From Methanofollis tationis (GTDB lineage Archaea; Halobacteriota; Methanomicrobia; Methanomicrobiales; Methanofollaceae): DNA of 64,000 bases. Each line of letters opens with the position of its first letter. Position 1 is the first letter of the stretch. Position numbers and translations under genes: made by a program. The stretch covers positions 2,057,104-2,121,103 of the forward strand of contig NZ_JABXWR010000001.1 in NCBI RefSeq assembly GCF_013377755.1, read 5' to 3'. Shown here piece after piece: positions 40,328 through 48,916 of this stretch. The notes beneath the pieces were generated by a model. It searched no databases and was not told the DNA's origin. It worked only from the letters and a program-made list of their open reading frames with translations.

Positions 40328-40460
40328 CGGGGGGCTGAATACCCCATCATTGAGAGGGAGACGTGTAGCCTCTCAGGATCTCTGCCTTCCCGGGCCAATC
40401 CGCACGGACGGGGGTAAGAACCCCGGGGGCAGGGATGCCGGGAAGCCGCGAAGGAGCGGG
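40328..40460 (+). ncRNA. Structured RNA candidate with H-type pseudoknot
   Basis: Several stems lie in series: GGGG/CCCC with loop CTGAATA (40331-40345); TGAGAGG/CCTCTCA (40351-40375); then ATCTCTGCC (40378-40386) with GGCAGGGAT (40428-40436), and TTCCCGG (40387-40393) with CCGGGAA (40438-40444), which cross to form a pseudoknot; CGGGG/CCCCG inside (40409-40425); and CCGC/GCGG (40446-40459). The first pseudoknot stem needs a G-U pair that exists only on the plus strand, supporting that strand. No known RNA family is recognised. The block occupies the 262-base gap between two convergent genes. Confidence 0.45.
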
Positions 40461-40535
40461 AAAATGTGTTCGGGATCGCCACGCGGGCTCTCCGGTCTAT
40501 CGCGTGAATCGAGGGCCGTATAGGTGTCGGCCCCT

Positions 40536-41768
40536 CTATCTTCTCCGGCCGTTCTGGTTGATGCAGTGGATCAGGGCGGAAAACCCTTCCATCTCCATCT
40601 GGAGGACCTCGTTTTTGTTCATGCCCATGGAGGTTTCGGCGTCGGCGGTGAGCATATCGGGCCCCCGCAGCACGGTCCTGATCCTCCCGTCGGCGCTCAG
40701 GAGGTCTGACGCCTGCCGGTCGTGGACGAAACAGCGGCCCGGAAGGATCACGGTCTCCTCGAGGTCGGAGAGGTCGAGGCCCCTGAGGTCATCGAGGGTG
40801 ATCAGGCATGCGATCTCCTTCGCCACCGGGACGACCTCGCACCCCCCGCCGCAGGCATCGAGCACCCGCCTGATAGAGGGCGCCGCCACGCTCCCGGTGA
40901 TCACCGATGCGGAGGCCCGCACCGCCGGGAGTTTCGCGAGGAGGTCGGGCTCCCCCAGGATGGCGAACGGCGACCCGATCTCGGGATCCCAGAGCGGGGT
41001 GCCGCTGATCTTCAGGGCGTACCTCTCATTGAGGGCGGTCACCCGCTCCCTGAACGCCTCGACGCTCTCGACCGGCTGGCCCGGGATAAGCGGGGCGTTG
41101 CCCAGGATCAGGCCCTGCTCGGTGGTGTTTGCAAACCGCATCAGGATCAGCCCCTTTGCCCCGGCCTCGTCGAGCCATGCGCAGGTCTGCTCCAGGTCGG
41201 CGCCGTCGTTGACGCCCGGCATGACCACGGCGGCGGCATAGACGTCGATCTCCTCGCACAACCTCCTCATGACCGCAAGAGACGCCTCAGGCGTCGGGTC
41301 ATGCATATACCGTTTCCTGAGGGCCGGATTGGCGGAAAAGATCGTGTACGACACCTCGGTCAGTCCGTTATCGATCAGAAAATCGGCAATGGACGGGTCG
41401 TCGAACCCCTTGCCGCTGGTATAGCCGATATGGAGCGGAGCCTCCATGCTCCCCAGGAGTTCGATCAGGTCTACAAACTCAGGATAACAACTCGGATCCC
41501 CGCCCCCGCTGATCGTAACCCTGGTGATATCGTCCGGGAGCATCTGCAGGCTGGCCAGGATATCGTCTGCAACGGCGGACAGTGGCTTGAACCCCCTGTA
41601 CTGCTCTTTAACGCCCCTGCTGCAGTAATCGCACCCTACCCTGAACGGGGGGCAGTACCGGCACCCAAGGGGTGCGACGTCCCTGACATGCCTGAAATAA
41701 CAGTATTCGCAGAACCCCCGGCAGTCCACACCGGGCCGTCCGCCAAGGTCCACGGTCAGCTGAGCCAT
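40536..41768 (-). CDS. mmp10: Radical SAM arginine C5-methyltransferase Mmp10
   Basis: Methanogenesis marker protein 10, a cobalamin-dependent radical SAM enzyme that adds the C5-methyl group to an arginine near the active site of methyl-coenzyme M reductase. The 410-residue protein has the radical SAM motif DCRGFCEYCYF (Cys16, Cys20, Cys23), followed by the family-specific CRYCPPFRVGCDYC, which can hold a further Fe-S site, and TISGGGDPS. It is transcribed alone. Its presence confirms a methanogen. Confidence 0.94.
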   Translation of the reverse strand: MAQLTVDLGGRPGVDCRGFCEYCYFRHVRDVAPLGCRYCPPFRVGCDYCSRGVKEQYRGFKPLSAVADDILASLQMLPDDITRVTISGGGDPSCYPEFVDLIELLGSMEAPLHIGYTSGKGFDDPSIADFLIDNGLTEVSYTIFSANPALRKRYMHDPTPEASLAVMRRLCEEIDVYAAAVVMPGVNDGADLEQTCAWLDEAGAKGLILMRFANTTEQGLILGNAPLIPGQPVESVEAFRERVTALNERYALKISGTPLWDPEIGSPFAILGEPDLLAKLPAVRASASVITGSVAAPSIRRVLDACGGGCEVVPVAKEIACLITLDDLRGLDLSDLEETVILPGRCFVHDRQASDLLSADGRIRTVLRGPDMLTADAETSMGMNKNEVLQMEMEGFSALIHCINQNGRRR

Positions 41769-41873
41769 CTGCTAATCTTTTCTCTCTCCGTGTGGTTAAA
41801 GGCTTGCGACACCGCCCGGCCGCGCCGAAGGATCACAAAAACAAAAAAAAGGATGGGGCGGTTTTCTGCCGCT

Positions 41874-43559
41874 CTATCTGAGCCGGTTGCGGGTGAGCAT
41901 CATGCCAGCCGCTCCCAGGACAATAAGCCCGATCACGGTATAACCGAGGGTTGTCGGGGTGAGACTTACCCCGCCGAAGGGGTTTGCCGTGCTGGCCGGT
42001 TCCGCTCCGATCGCAGCAGCGTTTGCAACATTCATCTCCCGAACCGATGCATCGCCAGCTGCCGATGCCGAACTTTCCGCACCTTCTCCCTCTGCGTCAC
42101 TCCCGTCTCCAGACAGGCTCTCGATCTCTGCAACGTTCAGATTGACGTTTGCATTTGCTGCATTGGAATCTTTGCCTGCCAGGACCTTTCTGGTCCTGGA
42201 GATGTCCAGGTCACCCCAATCGGTGTTGTCGGATTCGTAATACGATGCCGCTCCTCCGTTTCCAGAACCGATGGCGACCTCCTTCTGGTCGAGTGCAACG
42301 ACCGAGCCGTCGCCGCCGACGCCGAGAAGGATCACATTGTAGGTCCCGTCACCGAGAGCCAGGAGCGCCGCTGCCGGCACCGTCACCTGCCCTCCGGCTT
42401 CGGCCCCTGCGATCCCGTAGCCGGTCGAGATCGGGATGACCGAGTTGACGTCGTCGGGCGCCTGCGCCGCACCGTCGACGATCAGTGCCACCTGGATCGG
42501 GCTGTTTGCATAGGTGTGGCCTGGCACCTGCTGTTTGAGGAAATCAAAGAGACAGGAGACCGTGATCGTCGGGTGGTTCTTCAGGGCCTTGAGGCTCTCT
42601 GAGTTCACACTCATTTCAGCATCGAAGACGGCGTTCTTCCGCACGATCAGGTAGGCGCACGCCGCCACATTGTCCCCGTCCTCAAAGGAGAGTGCGGCAT
42701 CTCCGCCGTCCTCCCACGTGCCGGGTGTGGTGCTCCCGTTCCAGGTGAGGCTGCGGTCTCCGTCCATGACGATCACCGCCGCCATACCGAGGACGATGAT
42801 CTTCTTTGCATCGGGATCGTACCTGAAGATGTAACAGGCGTACTCGCCTGCCTCGGGTAGGGCCTCAGGGTAGACGGCCCCCATCATCTGCGCGAGGGCG
42901 GCGTCGCCGGTGTACGCGTCAAGGTCCACCTCGGTCGCCTTCAGCGTCTTTGCGAAGTTGCTCGGGTCGTAATCGCCGGGATTGACGCTGCCCCACAGGA
43001 TATAGGAGTTCGTCTGCGGGTTGCAGTAGATGATCCCGCCATCGGTGTACATGTACATCGCATCGGTCGAGGTCAGCAGGCTTTTGATATCCATGAGGTT
43101 GTCGGCGTCAGGAATATCCGGCACCTTGATCAGAAGAATATTTCCTGTCTCGCCGGGCACATCTGCATTGATCGTCGGGATCACCGGCGTGGAGTAGAGA
43201 TGGTAGGTATTCAGACCTGACCGGTCAACCTCGCCGACCGTATTTACCGAGATAGTAAACCCTTCAATCTTAATGGTCGCGGCGGGATAATCACGTTTGA
43301 TGTACCTGATCTCCGGGCCTGCTATGCTTTTCAGATCGTTCTCGCCGGTTGCGGCAAGTTCGACATGCGATACCGATGGATCAAGCAGATCGATCACGTC
43401 GATCCCCTGAACCTCAACTCCTTTATAGGTGAATGACTGACTGCCAGATACTGTGACCACAGGTGCCACTGCTGAGACAACTGTTATCATTCCGCAGATC
43501 AGGACCAGAAGGAGCATAATACGTATGGACGCTACGCTATACTCTGAGGTTATCTTCAT
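41874..43559 (-). CDS. Large secreted, membrane-anchored surface protein
   Basis: Protein of 561 residues with a signal peptide (MKITSEY leader, hydrophobic IRIMLLLVLICGMITVVSA) and a C-terminal transmembrane anchor (TVIGLIVLGAAGMML plus Arg-rich end). The long middle part is acidic, beta-rich and Asn/Thr-containing, as in methanogen S-layer-like proteins. A Ser/Ala/Glu-rich stalk precedes the anchor. ATG 43559 gives the best signal peptide. It is divergent from a PTTS-linker lipoprotein; the two may act together on the cell surface. Confidence 0.75.
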   Translation of the reverse strand: MKITSEYSVASIRIMLLLVLICGMITVVSAVAPVVTVSGSQSFTYKGVEVQGIDVIDLLDPSVSHVELAATGENDLKSIAGPEIRYIKRDYPAATIKIEGFTISVNTVGEVDRSGLNTYHLYSTPVIPTINADVPGETGNILLIKVPDIPDADNLMDIKSLLTSTDAMYMYTDGGIIYCNPQTNSYILWGSVNPGDYDPSNFAKTLKATEVDLDAYTGDAALAQMMGAVYPEALPEAGEYACYIFRYDPDAKKIIVLGMAAVIVMDGDRSLTWNGSTTPGTWEDGGDAALSFEDGDNVAACAYLIVRKNAVFDAEMSVNSESLKALKNHPTITVSCLFDFLKQQVPGHTYANSPIQVALIVDGAAQAPDDVNSVIPISTGYGIAGAEAGGQVTVPAAALLALGDGTYNVILLGVGGDGSVVALDQKEVAIGSGNGGAASYYESDNTDWGDLDISRTRKVLAGKDSNAANANVNLNVAEIESLSGDGSDAEGEGAESSASAAGDASVREMNVANAAAIGAEPASTANPFGGVSLTPTTLGYTVIGLIVLGAAGMMLTRNRLR

Positions 43560-43582
43560 CACGTTCCCCCGTAACCCAAGTA

Positions 43583-43597
43583 ACATTTATAATATAT
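43583..43597. promoter_or_regulatory. Shared AT-rich core promoter
   Basis: ACATTTATAATATATAATG is nearly palindromic and TATA-like in both directions, about 26 bases before ATG 43559 (minus) and 40 bases before TTG 43635 (plus). Confidence 0.55.
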
Positions 43598-43634
43598 AAT
43601 GCTTACTATCTCCCGTAATCAGGGGGACGGAAAA

Positions 43635-44936
43635 TTGCGTTTCAGAATTGCTATTATTGCCCAGATTATCCTTCTGGCAGGTATCGTCGCTGGATGCAGT
43701 GCGGTCAGCATCGCCGTATCGCCTGACGCTGTCGAGGCCGGGGATCAGATCACCATACAGGTGAAGGATCTTCCTGACCGGGTGTCATTTGCCATCCTTG
43801 TTGAAGGTCGATTCGATGTCGGTTCAGGAGAGCGGTTCGTATTTGAAGTGGACAATTTCCAGATGCCTCTCTCTCTGAGCGGCGGATGGATCTCTGCCTC
43901 GACGCAGAACACGGTCTATACGACACTCTCCACGTATATCAACGGGAATACGATCAATGTGGGAGGGCCCTCGAAAGGTGGTGTCTTCACGTTCACCAGG
44001 GAGGAAAATATCCCGGCAGGAACCTATGACTATTTCAGGCTCCAGGGGCAGGCCATGCCCGACGCCTCGGCGGTCGTCGCCCAGTTTCGCCTGACCGGGA
44101 CCAAGACCGGGCCCTCTGATAGCCAGATCACCTTTGTCGTAAACGGGGTGGAGGAGGGATCGAGCAGGATCGTTGTCAGCATCGATGGAAAGGACGTCTT
44201 TGAAAAGACCATACCCATCGGAGATGGGGCGCCCACCACCGACCCGACCACACCGCCCACGACTTCACCGACCACGTCGCCTACAACGTCGCCTACAACG
44301 TCGCCTACAACGTCGCCCACGACTTCACCGACGACGTCACCCCCATCATCGCCTACGACCTCACCGACCACCTCTCCTGGTCCGGGCGTGGTGTCGAGCG
44401 GCGGCTCGGACGGCGGCGGCATTCTTTCGACGACGACAGACCCTGAAGACGCCGTCCAGATCTGGTCTGAAAGTCTTGGCGCATGTATCGTGGGGTGCGC
44501 CCTTGAGAATGTCGCCCTTGTCGAGACCGATGCCGGGAATGTGCCTGAAGGGTGGCAGGTTATCGGCAGACCGGTATCAGTAACACCCGAAGGAGCGGTG
44601 TTTCCCGATGCCGCGCGTCTGCGGTTCGCCCTGCCCGAGGACCTGAGGAGCAGTTCTGCCCTTGTCTTCGTCGCCGCCTACATCGGTGAGAAATGGGAGA
44701 TACTCCCCAGCACTCTCGAGAACAACATGGTCTGTACGGTGATCGCCGGTGGCGGAACCTTCTGCCCGATGCGTTTTGCCGATGCCGGGGCGACCGATGC
44801 CCCGACCGTCACTCAGGCCGGCACCTCTGCAACCGGGGCGCCGACGACAGCGGCACAGCAGCAGCCCCTGGGGCTGGCGGCGCTGGTCGGCTCTCTCGCA
44901 GTGGTGCTCCTCTGGAGAAGAGGATATCACAAATAA
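43635..44936 (+). CDS. Surface lipoprotein-like protein with PTTS linker
   Basis: Protein of about 433 residues. An ATG at 43599 lies in the core promoter, so TTG 43635, preceded by GGGGGACGG, is preferred; it yields RFRIAIIAQIILLAGIVAGC, a signal with a lipobox-like end. An N-terminal Ig-like beta domain is followed by a (PTTS)n linker around residues 200-250, a second domain with GCALENVALVETDAGNVPEGW, and a Thr/Ala-rich stalk with a C-terminal helix GLAALVGSLAVVLLWRR. Both a lipid anchor and a C-terminal anchor are possible. Function is unknown. Confidence 0.7.
   Translation: MRFRIAIIAQIILLAGIVAGCSAVSIAVSPDAVEAGDQITIQVKDLPDRVSFAILVEGRFDVGSGERFVFEVDNFQMPLSLSGGWISASTQNTVYTTLSTYINGNTINVGGPSKGGVFTFTREENIPAGTYDYFRLQGQAMPDASAVVAQFRLTGTKTGPSDSQITFVVNGVEEGSSRIVVSIDGKDVFEKTIPIGDGAPTTDPTTPPTTSPTTSPTTSPTTSPTTSPTTSPTTSPPSSPTTSPTTSPGPGVVSSGGSDGGGILSTTTDPEDAVQIWSESLGACIVGCALENVALVETDAGNVPEGWQVIGRPVSVTPEGAVFPDAARLRFALPEDLRSSSALVFVAAYIGEKWEILPSTLENNMVCTVIAGGGTFCPMRFADAGATDAPTVTQAGTSATGAPTTAAQQQPLGLAALVGSLAVVLLWRRGYHK
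44231..44385 (+). repeat. PTTS-encoding tandem repeat
   Basis: Twelve-base units encode Pro-Thr-Thr-Ser about a dozen times; three units (CCTACAACGTCG at 44280, 44292, 44304) are identical. Such linkers are often O-glycosylated and vary in number between strains. Confidence 0.9.
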
Positions 44937-44938
44937 CC

Positions 44939-44945
44939 TTTTTTT
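44939..44945 (+). terminator. T7 tract after PTTS protein gene
   Basis: The stop TAA is followed by CC and seven T, a likely archaeal terminator. Confidence 0.55.
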
Positions 44946-45120
44946 GGCTCTTCGCTCTTGTTCTGACACCTCCGTCTGACGCTGCTCAGGCGAATCAGGG
45001 TGGATGGGGAATGCCCTCCCATGAGAGGCTGCAAAGGTTTTCAGACGTGCCTCTCTCGGCGCGAAAAGACGCAGGGGTGTGGGGAGCGTTTCTGCGCTTT
45101 GTTTCTTCTCGCCTATAGCG

Positions 45121-45132
45121 CCTTCGCGTGAG
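45121..45132 (+). repeat. Dispersed CTTCGCGTGAG element, copy 2
   Basis: CCTTCGCGTGAG about 185 bases downstream of the PTTS protein gene. Confidence 0.6.
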
Positions 45133-45390
45133 TATAATCAGGGCTCCGGTGCCGGAGCATCAGGAGGCATGTCCCGCGCTGACCTCAGGGATCGGATCAG
45201 ATGGGGATTACCCGTGCGAAAAAACGAAGAAACAGTCCTTTAGAGATGCCTGGCGAAACCCCGGGATATTTCCCGATCGCCGATGGACGTCAGCATGACA
45301 GGAGGGTTTCTGCAGAGCCGAGGAACCCCCTTTTCAGGCTCTGCCGAACGGCGCGGTGCAGGGGGCGTACCTGAGCCGCGCATCTGCCTG

Positions 45391-46173
45391 TCAGGATGCG
45401 TCTGCAAAAGTATAGATCAGGGTGAGTTGTTTGTTTTTCTCGTCGGCCTCGGTCCGTGAGAGGGTGCAGGGCCTTCCGAGTCCTTCTGCAAGCATGCAGG
45501 CGATCAGGCTGCAGACCGGACACCCGATCATCGTGCAGCACTTCGGCGACTCGGCGCGCACGGCGTTGCAGCCGGAGAAGAGACGGTAGCGATCCAGCCT
45601 CACGACGATGCTCTCCCCGCTTCTCACGGCAGTCGTGCTCTCGGCGATCTCCAGTATGTCTGAGCAGACCTCCTTGATTGAAGCAAGCACCTTGGGCTCG
45701 CTGGACGGCACGACCAGCCCGGCATCTCTCCGGATCTGTTCGAGGAGGGGCAGCCCCTGCGGGATCATGACCAGTCCGGTCGAACCTTTTTCCGTCGCAA
45801 AGGAAAAATCGCCCTTGAGATCCGCGCCCTCAAATGATCCGGCCGGGACGAGCTGCAGAACCGAGGGTGAACCGCCTTTCTGCGGGATATAGATCCCGTC
45901 GCCCATCAGGCCGAGGTCCGATGCCACCCGGCTGAGGTTGATCGTCCCGGCAGCAGGAAGAATGCCCACATATGCCGGGTCCACAGGCTCACCTTTCGAG
46001 AGCGTCAGGACAAAGAGCCCGCCGACGAAACACGCGATCCCGCTCACGACCAGGACCGCTCCGGTCATGTCGCCCCTCCCTGTGACGAGGGCGACGACGA
46101 TCACCAGGGCAGAGAGCCCGATCAGCACTGCACCGCTGAGGAAATAGTCATTGTACTCCTGTTTTTTCATCAT
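45391..46173 (-). CDS. Membrane protein with cysteine-rich cytoplasmic domain
   Basis: Protein of 260 residues: two N-terminal membrane helices (about residues 10-28 and 36-54) and a soluble domain ending in a cysteine-rich segment SPKCCTMIGCPVCSLIACML. It is the last gene of the MoxR/DUF58 operon; its ATG overlaps the stop of the previous gene (ATGATG region). The family is not recognised; a redox- or metal-binding sensor role for the cysteines is only a guess. Confidence 0.65.
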   Translation of the reverse strand: MMKKQEYNDYFLSGAVLIGLSALVIVVALVTGRGDMTGAVLVVSGIACFVGGLFVLTLSKGEPVDPAYVGILPAAGTINLSRVASDLGLMGDGIYIPQKGGSPSVLQLVPAGSFEGADLKGDFSFATEKGSTGLVMIPQGLPLLEQIRRDAGLVVPSSEPKVLASIKEVCSDILEIAESTTAVRSGESIVVRLDRYRLFSGCNAVRAESPKCCTMIGCPVCSLIACMLAEGLGRPCTLSRTEADEKNKQLTLIYTFADAS

Positions 46174-46637
46174 TGTATCCCGACCTTTCTCTTCAGGCGG
46201 AGTTCGCCAAGCCACACGATTGCGACGGCGACGATCCCTGCACACGCCGCGCCGGAAAGAAGCGGCAGGGCATGAACGGCGCTGATCGCCCCCATGCCTG
46301 CGATCCCGACGATCACCCCGCCCAGAACCGCCCATCTGAGAACCGAAACCCGGCTTTCCCCTCCCCATCCGCTCAGCATCGCCGCCCAGAGCACGGTAAC
46401 CTGGACCGGGACGATGAAGATGGGAGACGCCGCCGCCGTCGCCAGCACAAGCGGCTCTCCTGCGGCGAAAACCAGTATCCAGCCTTCGGACTCCCACTTT
46501 ATCGAATAAATGGCGGCAAAAAGGTACACTATTGAAAATATACCCGAATAGATCCCCAGATTGGCATATGCAGCGATACCGGCTGCAACAATTGCCGGAA
46601 GGATCAGGACAGCCCATGCACCGGCCCCGGTGTTCAT
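46170..46637 (-). CDS. Polytopic membrane protein of the MoxR operon
   Basis: Hydrophobic protein of 155 residues with five or six predicted membrane helices and few charged residues until the basic end LKRKVGIQ. ATG 46637 lies at the stop of the DUF58 gene. No family recognised. Confidence 0.65.
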   Translation of the reverse strand: MNTGAGAWAVLILPAIVAAGIAAYANLGIYSGIFSIVYLFAAIYSIKWESEGWILVFAAGEPLVLATAAASPIFIVPVQVTVLWAAMLSGWGGESRVSVLRWAVLGGVIVGIAGMGAISAVHALPLLSGAACAGIVAVAIVWLGELRLKRKVGIQ

Positions 46638-47941
46638 GCCGCCTCCGCCCCCGCTCTCTGATCGAACCCGATCCGTTCGAACACCCCCGTCTTCTCCTGA
46701 CCTTTCTGTGCCCAGACCTCCACCGCTATCCCCTGGTGTTCTGCGATGCTGGTCACCAGACGAATATGGCTCTGATCTCCTGCGTTGCACGAGAAGATCT
46801 CGATGCGTCCGGGGTTGAGCCTCCAGAGCGCTCTGGCGACCTGCTCTTCAAAGACCGAGAGGCTCCTGCCGGCCAGAACCGCTGCGTAATATGCCGAGAG
46901 GTTGGCAAAGTATTTTTTAGAGTCGCTTTCCTCCCCTTCTTTTTTCACCATCTTTGAAAGGGCGGCGATCTCCATCTGCAGACCTGATGCCGGGCGTGAA
47001 CGGTAAAACCATGTCTCCTGAATCGCGTCCCATGACGCCGGAATGGCACGCAGCACCCCGGCGTAATCGGTGTCTTTAGGGAGAAACGAGATGACTGCCG
47101 GCCCTTTTATGATCATGAGGGAGACCGACCCCGACTCCTGCATCCAGGTGGCGACCGCCGCCTGCACGGTATCGAGAAATGCCGAGCGCACCGCGGGATC
47201 CACCGGCACCTGCGGGATATCGACCAGGATCAGGGGGGGTGCAGTGACCTCTGCTGAATATTCCTTTATATAGAGGGTATCGTGTCTTGCCGTCATTTTC
47301 CAGTCGATGTTCCGGTAATCGTCGCCGTCGACAAATTTTCTGAACGACCTGACAAGGTCCGACGACACTGAGGAGAGTCGGCGCTCTTCAGACCCTCGCG
47401 TCTCGTGCCCTCCGCGGTGCGTCAGAAACAGCCTGTTCGGTTTGACCATAAACCCGGGCATCTGCATGGACTCCCCGGCAAATGTTGCCGATTTAGGAAA
47501 AAAATGGTCGGGCATATCGACCCTCACCCCGGCGAACCTGACCCGCCCCTCTGTCGGCACCGTCATGCGGTAGGTGGCTGTCTCTTCACCGTCAAACGGC
47601 CCCTGGACCTGAAGGGAGCAGGACCCCTCTATAAGCCGCGCCCCGACCGGCGGGAGATCCTCGATCAGCAGGGCGACTCCCTGCGGCACCCTGACCCTGA
47701 CTTTTATCCCGACCTTGATCGAGGCGTCCTGTTTTACCACCTTTTTCTCCAGCGTGCGCTCGATGGAGAGCGATCCGGCAACTGTCCTGAAATGAAACGA
47801 CGCTACGGCAGAGCGCGAGACCAGAAACATCCCCAGGGTACAGGCGCCAAGAGCGGCGGCAACGCTGTCGGCGAGGATCGAGAACCCTGCAAGTATGACG
47901 GTGAAGAGGAGCGCGGCCTGCACACTCCGGCCGACCTCCAC
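46634..47941 (-). CDS. DUF58 domain protein
   Basis: Protein of 435 residues: two N-terminal hydrophobic helices, a beta-rich middle, and the DUF58 core with SSVSSDLVRSFRKFVDGDDYRNIDWKMTARHD, whose RxYxxGDxxRxIxW-like pattern is the family hallmark. DUF58 proteins contain a vWA-like fold and are almost always encoded next to MoxR ATPases. It starts directly after the MoxR stop. Confidence 0.87.
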   Translation of the reverse strand: MEVGRSVQAALLFTVILAGFSILADSVAAALGACTLGMFLVSRSAVASFHFRTVAGSLSIERTLEKKVVKQDASIKVGIKVRVRVPQGVALLIEDLPPVGARLIEGSCSLQVQGPFDGEETATYRMTVPTEGRVRFAGVRVDMPDHFFPKSATFAGESMQMPGFMVKPNRLFLTHRGGHETRGSEERRLSSVSSDLVRSFRKFVDGDDYRNIDWKMTARHDTLYIKEYSAEVTAPPLILVDIPQVPVDPAVRSAFLDTVQAAVATWMQESGSVSLMIIKGPAVISFLPKDTDYAGVLRAIPASWDAIQETWFYRSRPASGLQMEIAALSKMVKKEGEESDSKKYFANLSAYYAAVLAGRSLSVFEEQVARALWRLNPGRIEIFSCNAGDQSHIRLVTSIAEHQGIAVEVWAQKGQEKTGVFERIGFDQRAGAEAA

Positions 47942-48916
47942 CTACAGCACCTCAACCGCCGCAAGGATATCTTCGGTGACCTCGCCGGTCGTCACACCGC
48001 CGAGATCGGACTCCCGTCTCAGGATCAGGCGGTGGGGCAGGGCGAGCCGCGCGATCCGCTTAATGTCGTCAGGAATAACATAATCTCTCCCGCTCAGTGC
48101 AGCAAGGGCCTTGCTGCCGCGCACAAAGGCGATTGACGCCCTGGGGCTGGCGCCGAGCCAGATATCATCGTGTTTCCGTGTTTCGAGGACGATGTCCCTG
48201 ATGTACCTGAGGATCGGCTCTTCAGCCCGCACACTCCTGGCCGTCCCGATGAAACGCCGGATCATACCGGGCGTAAGCACCGGGTCTATCGCCGACCGGT
48301 AGGCGTCCCAGTCGAGATAGCCTGTGCTCTCCCGTCTGATGATCTCAAGCTCCTCGTCGGCGTCAAGGTACCTGAGTTTTGTGCTGAACATGAACCGGTC
48401 CTTCTGGGCCTCGATGAGGGGGAAGGTGCCCTCGAACTCGTACGGGTTCTGGGTGGCAATCACGAAGAACGGATCGGAAAACTGGTGCGTAATCCCGTCG
48501 ATCGTGGTCTGCCGCTCGCTCATCGCCTCGATGAAGGCGCTCTGCGTGCGCGGGCTGACCCGGTTGATCTCGTCGACCAGAATGAAATTGGAGAAGATCG
48601 GCCCTTTTTTCAGGACAAAATCCTTCTTCTCTGCATCATACATCCGCACCCCGACGATGTCGGCTGGCTGCATATCCACAGCGCATTGAATGCGTTTGAA
48701 ATCACAGCCTGAAAGGGCTGCTACCGTCTTTGCAATGACGGTCTTGGCCGTGCCCGGCACTCCTTCAAGAAGGATATGCCCCTCGCTGAGCATGCTGACG
48801 AAGATCATCTCGATGAGAGGCGTATTGCCCACCACAAATTTTCCAATCTGCTCTGCAATCCTGGTATAAGACTTCGATATCGCTTTCAGATCATTCTCGA
48901 TTGTTTCGCCTGTCAT
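47942..48916 (-). CDS. MoxR-family AAA+ ATPase
   Basis: AAA+ ATPase of 324 residues with Walker A GVPGTAKT, Walker B NFILVDEINR, sensor 1 FVIATQNPYEFEGTFPL and the C-terminal lid domain. MoxR proteins act as chaperones for vWA-domain partners. ATG 48916 overlaps the stop of the preceding gene by four bases; a start at 48949 would lengthen the overlap. Confidence 0.93.
   Translation of the reverse strand: MTGETIENDLKAISKSYTRIAEQIGKFVVGNTPLIEMIFVSMLSEGHILLEGVPGTAKTVIAKTVAALSGCDFKRIQCAVDMQPADIVGVRMYDAEKKDFVLKKGPIFSNFILVDEINRVSPRTQSAFIEAMSERQTTIDGITHQFSDPFFVIATQNPYEFEGTFPLIEAQKDRFMFSTKLRYLDADEELEIIRRESTGYLDWDAYRSAIDPVLTPGMIRRFIGTARSVRAEEPILRYIRDIVLETRKHDDIWLGASPRASIAFVRGSKALAALSGRDYVIPDDIKRIARLALPHRLILRRESDLGGVTTGEVTEDILAAVEVL

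Larger units (their letters stand above)
44937..45390. other. Intergenic region with several hairpins
   Basis: No gene is evident in these 454 bases. Besides the T-tract and the CCTTCGCGTGAG element, it holds GCTCCGG TG CCGGAGC (45143-45158) and an 8-bp stem GCAGAGCC (45312-45319)/GGCTCTGC (45337-45344), which could end the minus-strand operon that stops at 45391. Confidence 0.55.

Noticed and set aside
40328-40460. SRP RNA, RNase P RNA or cobalamin riboswitch
   Set aside because: Characteristic conserved cores of these RNAs were not found in the structured block.
43599-43634. ATG 43599 as start of the PTTS protein
   Set aside because: It falls inside the TATA block, has no ribosome site and would place polar residues before the signal peptide.
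44231-44385. Minus-strand Gly/Val-rich frame over the PTTS repeat
   Set aside because: It is a simple complement of the threonine-proline repeat.
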